From assembly GCA_030679805.1 (NCBI GenBank), contig JAUXST010000088.1, positions 1 through 11,148 on the forward strand: 11,148 nucleotides of DNA, given 5' to 3'. Positions 1-5,102 of the stretch are shown piece by piece (position 1 is the stretch's first letter; every line of letters starts with the position of its first letter). The notes under the pieces are model-generated. The model worked only from the letters and a program-made list of their open reading frames with translations. It had not been told where the DNA came from and ran no database searches. Origin of the DNA: Reyranella sp. (lineage in GTDB: Bacteria > Pseudomonadota > Alphaproteobacteria > Reyranellales > Reyranellaceae). The translations under genes were made by a program, and so were the position numbers.

Positions 1-146
1 CGCACGAAATGGGCTTCGCTCGCCGCGTCGCCAGCCTGCTGGTGTTCATGCACCAGGGCAAGGTGTGGGAGATCGGCCCGACCGCCGAGCTGTTCGCCAA
101 CCCGAAGACAGCGGAGTTCCGCCAGTTCGTCGGCAGCGAACTCTAG
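1..146 (+). CDS. Polar amino-acid ABC transporter ATP-binding protein, C-terminal end (partial)
   Basis: Reading from base 3, 47 codons remain before TAG at 144-146; the gene starts left of the window. The visible protein begins with the His of the ABC 'H-loop' switch (HEMGFARRVASLLVFMHQGK) and continues through EIGPTAELFANP and FRQFVGSEL. This tail is characteristic of the HisP/GlnQ/OccP group of cytoplasmic ATPases that power uptake of polar amino acids and opines with two permeases and a periplasmic binding protein. The Walker A, signature and Walker B motifs lie outside, so substrate cannot be judged. It is closed off by the hairpin terminator at 178-205, which suggests it is the last gene of its operon. 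Family assignment is fairly secure; substrate is unknown. Confidence 0.85.
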   Translation, partial: HEMGFARRVASLLVFMHQGKVWEIGPTAELFANPKTAEFRQFVGSEL

Positions 147-177
147 AATTTTTATCTCGAGTTTTGGCGGAGGGAAT

Positions 178-205
178 CTGCTGGCACTGCTAGCAGTTTT
201 TCTTT
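178..205 (+). terminator. Intrinsic terminator after the ABC transporter ATPase gene
   Basis: The stem CTGCTGG (178-184) pairs with CTAGCAG (190-196): seven pairs with one G-U wobble, closing a 5-base loop. It is followed directly by TTTTTCTTT (197-205). It lies 31 bases after the stop codon of the upstream gene and has all parts of a Rho-independent terminator. It separates that gene from the new promoter 11 bases further on. Confidence 0.85.
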
Positions 206-215
206 AATAAAAAAC

Positions 216-245
216 TTGCAGGTTGAGCAGGATTTGGGGTATATT
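216..245 (+). promoter_or_regulatory. Sigma-70-like promoter
   Basis: TTGCAG (216-221) and TATATT (240-245) are separated by 18 bases and sit in a locally AT-rich stretch of an otherwise GC-rich window. Each hexamer is close to the housekeeping consensus (TTGACA / TATAAT). Transcription would begin near 252. Because it follows a terminator directly, it starts a new unit: either a short transcript ending near the hairpin at 780-812, or a leader of about 760 bases for the gene at 1014. Confidence 0.6.
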
Positions 246-274
246 TTCGTCAGGCTGGCGCTTGGCATGTGAAT

Positions 275-315
275 GCGGGCGCCGGCCTTTTTCATGCCGG
301 CAAAGACCTGCCCGC
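275..315 (+). promoter_or_regulatory. Nested hairpin near the 5' end of the predicted transcript
   Basis: An inner stem GCCGGC (281-286) pairs with GCCGGC (296-301) around a T-rich loop. An outer stem GCGGGC (275-280) pairs with GCCCGC (310-315), leaving an 8-base bulge, AAAGACCT. The two stems stack directly on the 5' side. It begins about 23 bases after the predicted start point, so it would be the first strong fold in the RNA. The role is unknown: a stability element or part of a larger structured leader. Confidence 0.4.
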
Positions 316-389
316 GCCCTCTGGAGTCCGCAAGAGGGGCCGCGGGTTCGCGTCCCAGAACGCAAGGTCGCCGCCGTGGGTCCTGACCC

Positions 390-776
390 ATGGACAGACA
401 AAACAACAAGCCCGCCTTCCCGACGGCCGTCGCGGAGGCAACAACGTCGCCGGCCCACCGGCGCGCCGGGCACGATCGACCCGACGGCCGCAACGAAGGA
501 ACGAAACAACGTCCGCCGCTCGAAGGACGGACAGGTCTGGGCCCAACTCGGGGCCCAACACACGAGGCGTTTTGGTGGGCCCGCCGGGCCTGCGGAAAGG
601 CTGATATTGCGGGCTCTTCGGCGGCTGGAGAGCCGAATTTCGGGGAGTCGGATTGGGCCTTTTTCACAAAGTTGGGCCCACAACACGACGAAAAGATCGT
701 CGGCCCGGTTGCCGACGTCGTTCATGGTGTTCATGTTTCCGTCGCCCCGAGTTGCGCAGAGCAACTTCCGCGCTGA
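390..776 (+). CDS. Weak candidate small hypothetical protein (128 codons)
   Basis: An open frame from ATG 390 to TGA 774-776 encodes a hydrophilic 128-residue product with no recognised domain, membrane segment or signal peptide. In its favour, it lies downstream of a good promoter, ends four bases before the strong hairpin at 780-812, and its last third (around FGESDWAFFTKLGPQHDEKI) reads more like normal protein than the other frames here. Against it, the ATG has no ribosome binding site and lies in a small hairpin, codon third positions are less GC-rich than in the neighbouring genes, and the first half is Arg/Pro/Gly-rich like a shadow frame. I give it as a possibility only. Confidence 0.15.
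   Translation: MDRQNNKPAFPTAVAEATTSPAHRRAGHDRPDGRNEGTKQRPPLEGRTGLGPTRGPTHEAFWWARRACGKADIAGSSAAGEPNFGESDWAFFTKLGPQHDEKIVGPVADVVHGVHVSVAPSCAEQLPR
419..514 (+). repeat. Imperfect direct repeat, about 61-bp spacing
   Basis: CCCGACGGCCG occurs at 419-429 and again at 480-490. Each copy is followed at slightly different distance by AACAACGTC (440-448 and 505-513) and a CCGCC/GCCGG-like stretch. The two units therefore resemble a diverged tandem duplication with a 4-base insertion in the second copy. The function is unknown. Confidence 0.4.
539..679 (+). repeat. GGGCCCAAC direct pair with distant inverted copy
   Basis: GGGCCCAAC is present at 539-547 and 551-559 (12-base period). The exact reverse complement GTTGGGCCC is at 671-679, with a shorter TTGGGCC at 653-659. 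In RNA, either left copy could pair with the right copy over nine bases, enclosing 111 or 123 bases that contain another hairpin (612-634). Two competing left arms for one right arm is the kind of arrangement used by switching structures, but protein-site repeats or chance are also possible. Confidence 0.4.
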
Positions 777-779
777 ATC

Positions 780-812
780 GAGAGGCCTTGTCTGCAACAA
801 GCAAGGTCTCTC
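780..812 (+). terminator. Strong 11-bp hairpin, terminator-like but without a T tract
   Basis: GAGAGGCCTTG (780-790) pairs with CAAGGTCTCTC (802-812): eleven consecutive pairs in RNA including one G-U, around an 11-base loop. No run of T follows on the plus strand (CGCTTCGCCC), so it is not a classical Rho-independent terminator. It may be the stable 3' end of a processed RNA or a transcript-protecting fold. It lies just after the end of the weak frame 390-776. Confidence 0.4.
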
Positions 813-1002
813 CGCTTCGCCCGGCGGAGTTCACCCCAAGGTAATTCGAGGGACTCGGCTCCCGGCCAAATCCCAGGGCACTCCATCACGTTGGTTCCCA
901 ATTTCGACTCGCCTGAAGCCACGGTCTATGTCTGAATTGGGAGAGGGGCTCTCGTTGTCCAAATCGCCACGTAAGTGCGATGCGACACCTGAGGTCATCG
1001 TC

Positions 1003-1008
1003 AGGAGG
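1003..1008 (+). promoter_or_regulatory. Ribosome binding site for the gene at 1014
   Basis: AGGAGG (within AGGAGGGG) lies five bases before ATG 1014. It is the best Shine-Dalgarno match in the window. It fixes the start of the downstream gene, although the reading frame on either side offers other candidate starts. Confidence 0.85.
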
Positions 1009-1013
1009 GGGCG

Positions 1014-2276
1014 ATGTTGGAAAGTATCACTACGCCGCCTGCCTGGCGACGCCTGCTCCGCGGCAATCAGGACTGGTGGAGGAAGGGGCTTTTCCGACGG
1101 CGCAACACGGGAGTGGCGGCGGAAACCGTACGATTGCAAAGGCCTTTCAAGAGACGCGGCGGACACTCCTGGACCGGCGCGATTCCCGATTTCCTGTGCA
1201 ACGATACTGCCACGAAGAACCGGGTGGCGTTCCGCTTCTTTGAAGGCGATGTGCTGGTTACCGCTTGCTCGAACGCCGGCCATGATGAAATCGCGACACT
1301 CGGCGGCGGCCGGCACGCCTTCTGGACGGACTTGTTTTGCTTCTCGACGACCGATAATTCCGATCCCAACACCAACGGTCGCTCATACGAACTCCGACGG
1401 ACCTGGCGCGACACCGTCGGTCTCTGGCCGCTCGGCGGATGCACCATCTATGACCCAGCCTATGAATTGGAGAAAGCGGGCCGGGCCTATGTCTGCGCGC
1501 GTGAAACTGGCTTTGACGAGTCCCCGTACAGCCATACAATCGGTGAACATCTTCAGCAGATCGACTATCTGCGGGGCGCCTTCGATATCCCCACCGCCTT
1601 GCGGCCGTTCTGCAATGTTGACTTCAATGTAAGGCCAGGTGGTTTCGAGGCGGTGGTGAGAGATCTCGATGCGGTGATCATCGAGGAATGCTCCGACGTC
1701 GAGATCGTGTTCCGGGGCGTGGTCCTGAACCGCAACCGCCTGGCAGATGGAATCGTTGCGCCGGCAATCGAAGCTGGCCGGCAGGGGAGAGAGAACAAGC
1801 CCTTGGCCGCGGCCGCGTACAGTTGGTACTTCGAGGGGCTGCTCAAGGCGAGTGCGCGACGCGAGGAGTTCGCCGGCGAACTTTTGGCACTCATGCCGCA
1901 CGGTAATGAACGGGACGAACTTCTGCGCGAAATAATTCGTAACGCAGAGCCGCGACGTATCGGCAGCGCCGCGCTCGTCGACGGCGTACATCGCATCGAG
2001 GCCGTGCTTGGCAAGCCCGCCGGGGTGTTGACGCACACGCAGAACTACAGGGCCGACGGCCGTCCCATCGGGTGGCCGCGGACGCTCCACGACGAAATCA
2101 TGGAAACCTGTCGTGCGAATGGCATCCCTTTCATGCATCCCTGCGAGCTGGTTGAAAGGCACGGCGCAAAAGTGGCTCTCAAGGACGACCTCAGCCACTG
2201 GCGCGACGACTTCATGCCGGTCGTTGCCGAAGCCATCGGCACCTTCGTCGGCGAAGTCGTCGGCCAAAAGAGGTAG
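1014..2276 (+). CDS. Predicted SGNH-hydrolase-like protein
   Basis: This is a 420-residue soluble protein with no signal peptide or membrane helix. The family is not recognised with certainty. The second half resembles SGNH/GDSL-type enzymes: a block starting WPLGGCTIYDP (about 138-148), like the nucleophile block of related families but with Cys where Ser is expected, and a C-terminal DDLSHW (391-396) that looks like the Asp-x-x-His end block. The N-terminal part carries FSTTDNSDPNTNGRSYEL (110-127), a conserved-looking stretch I cannot name. The start is fixed by AGGAGG at 1003-1008. The acyl ligase-carrier gene follows 96 bases downstream on the same strand, so this protein could act as an acyl transferase or esterase on its carrier-bound product; that is inference. 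A glycan-modifying role is another option. Confidence 0.45.
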   Translation: MLESITTPPAWRRLLRGNQDWWRKGLFRRRNTGVAAETVRLQRPFKRRGGHSWTGAIPDFLCNDTATKNRVAFRFFEGDVLVTACSNAGHDEIATLGGGRHAFWTDLFCFSTTDNSDPNTNGRSYELRRTWRDTVGLWPLGGCTIYDPAYELEKAGRAYVCARETGFDESPYSHTIGEHLQQIDYLRGAFDIPTALRPFCNVDFNVRPGGFEAVVRDLDAVIIEECSDVEIVFRGVVLNRNRLADGIVAPAIEAGRQGRENKPLAAAAYSWYFEGLLKASARREEFAGELLALMPHGNERDELLREIIRNAEPRRIGSAALVDGVHRIEAVLGKPAGVLTHTQNYRADGRPIGWPRTLHDEIMETCRANGIPFMHPCELVERHGAKVALKDDLSHWRDDFMPVVAEAIGTFVGEVVGQKR

Positions 2277-2346
2277 TCACCAAAAGGCGCCTGCAGGGGC
2301 GTCTCGACACGGGGGGCGAAAAATGACTTTAAGGCCCTGGCAGAAG

Positions 2347-2365
2347 GCCGGCGCCATCGGCCGGC
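2347..2365 (+). promoter_or_regulatory. Hairpin directly before the ligase start codon
   Basis: GCCGGC (2347-2352) pairs with GCCGGC (2360-2365) around a 7-base loop, ending seven bases before ATG 2373. It occupies the place where a ribosome binding site would sit, and no Shine-Dalgarno sequence is visible there. It could reduce or regulate initiation, or the upstream stop-to-start region (2277-2372) may serve coupling from the gene before. No T tract follows, so it is not a terminator. Confidence 0.35.
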
Positions 2366-2372
2366 GCAGCGT

Positions 2373-4136
2373 ATGAGAAACGCGCCCTCGCTGCCGACGC
2401 TGGTCGGCGCGCTCGAGGCGCTGAACGGGCCGGCACCGGCGCTGGTCGCACTCGACCGCACGCTCGACTACGCAGCACTCCGTGCCGCGGCGCGTGGTGT
2501 CGCGACGTGGCTGGTGCAGAACGGCGTGTCGCCGGGCGCACGCGTGGCGATCGTGCAGCGCGACGGTCCGTGGGCCGCCGTCATGCTGCTGGGCGCGTCG
2601 TATGCCCATGCGGCGCTGCCGCTGAACCCAAACCTTTCGGCAGAGGATTACGCCTTCGCCATCACCGACTTCGACGTTGCCGCGGTCCTGGTCGAGCAGG
2701 GCGCCCTGGACCGGACCCGGCTCGACGCTGTCACCGCACCGATCCTGTCCTTCACGCCCTGGTCGATCCATGCGACCGGCACTGACACACCGGTTCCGGC
2801 CTTTGCCGATGCGCCGGCGTTTCTCCTCCACACCTCGGGGACGACGGCGCGTCCCAAGAAGGTGGTGCTGACGCAGGAGCGCATCTTCCGTTCCGCCAAC
2901 GTCATCGCCAGCGCCCTGCAGCTCGGCGCCGCCGATCGCTGCCTCACCGGCATGCCCATGTTCCACGTCCACGGCATCCTCAATGCCCTGGCCTCGACCC
3001 TGGTGAGCGGCGGCTCGTTCGTGCATTCGGGGCCCTTCGACACGCTGGCGTTCTACACCCACCTGCGGGCGCTCGAGCCGACATGGATCACGGCGGTGCC
3101 GACGATGTATCACGCCATCGGCGCGAGGGCCGAGCTGGTCCCGCCCGATCGCAAGCTGCGTTTCCTGCGCAGTTCCTCGGCGCCTTTGTCCGACGTCCTG
3201 GCCGAGCGGCTCGGGCGCCTCTTCGCCGTTCCGGTGGTCTCGTCCTACGGCATGACCGAGATCGATCCCATCGCCTGCGTGTCCGTCGGCGAGACGCCGC
3301 CGCCGGGTGCCGTCGGCCGCCCGGCGGGCCTCGACGTGCGGCTGGCCGGGCCGGGGGGTGAGGAAGTCTCGGGCGACGCCATGGGCGAGGTGTGGGTGCG
3401 CGGCGCCAGAGTTATCGCGGCCTACGAGGCCGAGACCGAGATCAACCAGGCGGCGTTCAGCGATGGCTGGTTTCGCACCGGTGATCTTGCCCGCCGCGAT
3501 GACGCGGGTTGGCTCTACCTCGCGGGCCGGATCAAGGAAATCATCAACCGCGCGGGGGAGAAGATCGCGCCGCTCGAGATCGACGCCGTTCTGCTGCGCC
3601 ATCCCGAGGTGATCGAGGCGGCGGCCTTCGGCACGCCCGATGCGGTGCTGGGCGAGGACATCGCCGCTGCCGTGGTGTTGCAGCCCGGATCGACGCTTGC
3701 CGAGCACGAGTTGCGGGCCTGGCTTGCCGAGCGCCTGGCCTTCCACAAGTGCCCGCGCAACCTGCATTTCGTTTCGGCCCTGCCCAAGGGGCCGACAGGC
3801 AAGCTGCTGCGCGGTGCGCTCAGCCGGACGCCCGTGCCGGCCGCGCCCCAGGACGATACTGGGGGCGATATTGGGGGCGACGGCAGGACCGGGGATGTCG
3901 CCCTGGTCTGCGCCGTCTGGGCCGAGGTGCTGGGCCTGGGCGACGTCGCGCCCGACGCGAACTTCCTCGACCTCGGCGGCTCTTCGACGGCGGCGCTCGA
4001 TATCCTGGACCGCCTGTCCGAACGCCTCGGCCGTGACCTGCCGGTCGACGTGCTGTTCGACAGCGACACGCCCATCGCCTTTACCGCCGCTCTCCGACGG
4101 CTTAACGGGAAGCCGACCAGGGCCGCGCCGGCCTGA
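2373..4136 (+). CDS. AMP-forming acyl/acid ligase fused to a C-terminal carrier domain
   Basis: This is a 587-residue cytoplasmic two-domain enzyme. Residues 1 to about 485 are an ANL-superfamily adenylating domain: phosphate-binding loop HTSGTTARPKK (153-163), MPMFHVHG (194-201), SSYGMTE (290-296), FRTGD (367-371), GRIKEIINRAGEKI (385-398) and PKGPTGK with the likely catalytic Lys477. The loop carries Lys163 where the family usually has Gly (PKG). The HTSGTT and FHVHG forms recall short-acid CoA ligases related to oxalyl-CoA synthetase. A Gly/Asp linker (494-508) leads to a carrier domain (about 508-577) with DLGGSS (533-538), Ser537 being the expected phosphopantetheine site. It probably activates a carboxylic acid as acyl-AMP and loads it onto its own carrier arm; the substrate is unknown. 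No condensation, thioesterase or reductase domain is present. It may share a transcript with the gene at 1014. Confidence 0.85.
   Translation: MRNAPSLPTLVGALEALNGPAPALVALDRTLDYAALRAAARGVATWLVQNGVSPGARVAIVQRDGPWAAVMLLGASYAHAALPLNPNLSAEDYAFAITDFDVAAVLVEQGALDRTRLDAVTAPILSFTPWSIHATGTDTPVPAFADAPAFLLHTSGTTARPKKVVLTQERIFRSANVIASALQLGAADRCLTGMPMFHVHGILNALASTLVSGGSFVHSGPFDTLAFYTHLRALEPTWITAVPTMYHAIGARAELVPPDRKLRFLRSSSAPLSDVLAERLGRLFAVPVVSSYGMTEIDPIACVSVGETPPPGAVGRPAGLDVRLAGPGGEEVSGDAMGEVWVRGARVIAAYEAETEINQAAFSDGWFRTGDLARRDDAGWLYLAGRIKEIINRAGEKIAPLEIDAVLLRHPEVIEAAAFGTPDAVLGEDIAAAVVLQPGSTLAEHELRAWLAERLAFHKCPRNLHFVSALPKGPTGKLLRGALSRTPVPAAPQDDTGGDIGGDGRTGDVALVCAVWAEVLGLGDVAPDANFLDLGGSSTAALDILDRLSERLGRDLPVDVLFDSDTPIAFTAALRRLNGKPTRAAPA
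3855..3878 (+). repeat. 12-bp tandem repeat in the ligase-carrier linker
   Basis: GATACTGGGGGC (3855-3866) is followed directly by GATATTGGGGGC (3867-3878), 11 of 12 identical. It encodes Asp-Thr-Gly-Gly / Asp-Ile-Gly-Gly between the adenylating and carrier domains. It probably arose by slippage and may let linker length vary between strains. Confidence 0.7.
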
Positions 4137-4868
4137 TCACGCCAGCTTAATCACGACGGCGGCCGCGACATGCCCGCGCCGCGCCGCCCAGCGTCCCTCC
4201 AGCAGCATGTCCTTCGGGAAGGGCGTCCCCTCGACGGCGAGCCGGGCGACGAAGCTGTCGTTCCGGGCGCTGCGCTCGACGATCAGCGCCTGTGGCGGCA
4301 GGGCGCACCGCGCCAGCGGGTAGATCGCCTTGTACAAGGCCTCCTTGGCGCAGAATACGCGCAGCAGCGTTTCCGCGGCAAGGCGTGGATCGGAGCGCCG
4401 GATCCATCGCTGCTCCTGCTCGCTGAGGATGAGCCGGGCCACGCCCTGCGGCAGTGGTCGATTGGCCTCGACATCGATGCCGATGCCGGCGCAGTCGTCG
4501 GTGCTTGCGAGCGCGACCGCGGCCAGCGTGGTGCAATGGGTGATCGAGCCCACGATCCCCGGTGGCCAGGCGGGGCGGCCGTCCGCCTCGCGGCAGAGCG
4601 GCGCCTCCTTTCCCAAGGATGCCAGGAGGCTGCGCGCCAGGCTTCGGCCGGCCGCGAATTCACGGCGCCGCCGCCCGACGGCCACCGCCACGAACGTCCG
4701 CTCTTCGGGGAGCAGCGTCGCGCTGTCCGCCATCGCCGGGTCCATTTCCGAGACATGCACCCAGTCCGGCAGCAGCGGCGCGAACAGTGGCATCGCCATT
4801 GCCGATCGTGCGGCGTCAGTCGGTGGCGGCAAGGTGGTCGGCAGCGCACGTGTCTCGGTTTCGGTCAT
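4137..4868 (-). CDS. 4'-phosphopantetheinyl transferase, Sfp/EntD type
   Basis: This is a 243-residue enzyme that transfers the 4'-phosphopantetheine arm from coenzyme A to a conserved Ser of carrier proteins. Family landmarks: GSITHC (107-112), the magnesium-binding GIGIDVE with Asp132 and Glu134, and CAKEALYKA (173-181) with Lys175, Glu176 and Lys180. The arrangement matches the EntD-like branch used for secondary-metabolite and siderophore carriers rather than the short AcpS type. It is slightly long; Met24 or Met26 are possible later starts because no good Shine-Dalgarno precedes ATG 4868. It converges with the ligase-carrier gene and shares its stop palindrome, so Ser537 of that protein is the natural local substrate. 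It may also serve carriers elsewhere in the genome. Confidence 0.9.
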   Translation of the reverse strand: MTETETRALPTTLPPPTDAARSAMAMPLFAPLLPDWVHVSEMDPAMADSATLLPEERTFVAVAVGRRRREFAAGRSLARSLLASLGKEAPLCREADGRPAWPPGIVGSITHCTTLAAVALASTDDCAGIGIDVEANRPLPQGVARLILSEQEQRWIRRSDPRLAAETLLRVFCAKEALYKAIYPLARCALPPQALIVERSARNDSFVARLAVEGTPFPKDMLLEGRWAARRGHVAAAVVIKLA

Positions 4869-4973
4869 CTCGTAGGCAACCTAAAGAGATGCAGGATAGT
4901 ATGTGGGATATGAAGTCCCTGTGACTCAAAAAACGACTGAAGATGGCCACTAAGATGCCACGGCTGGAATTTT

Positions 4974-4985
4974 CGGACCGGTCCG
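4974..4985. repeat. Perfect 12-bp palindrome, operator-like
   Basis: CGGACCGGTCCG is its own reverse complement. It lies about 106 bases upstream of the transferase start codon in a non-coding, comparatively AT-rich gap. A dimeric repressor or activator site is one explanation; it is too GC-rich and lacks a loop for a good terminator. No regulator is encoded nearby. Confidence 0.4.
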
Positions 4986-5044
4986 CGATTCGAGCCTGAG
5001 TCGAAGAGAATCTTCTAGTTCAGGCGGGCTGGCGCTTTGCGAAT

Positions 5045-5082
5045 TTCCGAACAAACAGATTCCGAACAACTCGTGTTCGGAA
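5045..5082. repeat. TTCCGAACA triple repeat: two direct copies, one inverted
   Basis: TTCCGAACAA occurs at 5045-5054 and 5060-5069 (15-base period), and the inverted form TGTTCGGAA at 5074-5082. The second and third copies make a perfect 9-bp stem; the first is a spare copy of one arm. The arrangement fits either a terminator with duplicated arm or a set of protein-binding sites for the transferase gene downstream on the minus strand. Confidence 0.6.
5049..5082 (-). terminator. Possible intrinsic terminator of the srf operon
   Basis: On the minus strand TTCCGAACA (5082-5074) pairs perfectly with TGTTCGGAA (5068-5060) around a 5-base loop, followed by TCTGTTTGTTC, which is T-rich but broken. 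It begins 21 bases after the stop codon of the last srf-operon gene (5103), the expected place for a terminator. The weak T tract keeps confidence moderate. Confidence 0.5.
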
Positions 5083-5102
5083 AATCGCTGTCGCAACCTG
5101 CT

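Larger units (their letters stand above)
252..812 (+). ncRNA. Candidate structured RNA or leader transcript
   Basis: This is an inferred transcript, bounded by the predicted start point of the promoter at 216-245 and by the strong hairpin at 780-812. Inside it are a nested hairpin (275-315), a short hairpin TGGGT/ACCCA (377-381 with 386-390), a hairpin GGCTCT/AGAGCC (612-617 with 629-634), and a long-range 9-bp pairing between GGGCCCAAC (539-547 or 551-559) and GTTGGGCCC (671-679). No known RNA family was recognised. GC-rich DNA produces many chance hairpins, so this is a hypothesis. The alternative is a poorly conserved small gene (390-776) with its own leader. Confidence 0.25.
147..1013. 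other. Long gene-poor region with promoter and hairpins
   Basis: These 867 bases contain no protein I recognise on either strand. The long frames crossing it read as low-complexity Arg/Pro/Ser-rich shadows and have no ribosome binding sites. What can be seen is an intrinsic terminator (178-205), a sigma-70-like promoter (216-245), a nested hairpin (275-315), an imperfect repeat (419-452 and 480-514), a GGGCCCAAC repeat cluster with an inverted partner (539-559 and 671-679), and an 11-bp hairpin (780-812). The stretch 813-1002 shows nothing distinctive; the ribosome binding site of the next gene is at 1003-1008. I looked for tmRNA, RNase P RNA, SRP RNA and tRNA landmarks and found none. Confidence 0.7.
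4869..5102. other. Intergenic region between the transferase gene and the srf operon
   Basis: This 234-base gap has no open frame of note and is visibly more AT-rich than the genes. It contains an imperfect 12-base direct repeat AAGATGGCCACT / AAGATGCCAC (4940-4961), a perfect palindrome (4974-4985), and a repeat/hairpin cluster (5045-5082). It must contain the 3' end of the srf operon and the promoter of the minus-strand transferase gene, but I could not pick a convincing -35/-10 pair; TACTAT near 4900 on the minus strand is the best -10-like hexamer, with no good partner. Confidence 0.6.

Noticed and set aside
338..360. GGGTTCGCGTCCC, resembling a tRNA or tmRNA T-arm
   Set aside because: The loop lacks the nearly invariant A58, no acceptor stem or CCA follows, and no anticodon or D-arm is found at the right distance.
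204..800. A 198-codon minus-strand frame in the gene-poor region
   Set aside because: TTG start with no ribosome binding site, runs through the plus-strand promoter and terminator, and has no recognisable domain; the internal ATG near 740 is no better supported.
223..1632. A 469-codon plus-strand frame covering the gene-poor region and part of the SGNH-like gene
   Set aside because: It lacks a ribosome binding site, starts upstream of the predicted transcription start, and overlaps a gene with a very good ribosome binding site in another frame.
2277..3767. A 496-codon minus-strand frame opposite the ligase gene
   Set aside because: Arg/Gly/His-rich shadow; the plus strand carries all adenylation motifs.
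5045..5069. Alphaproteobacterial LexA box (GTTC-N7-GTTC type)
   Set aside because: The GAAC/GTTC elements repeat every 15 bases (N11 between), not the 11-base period required.
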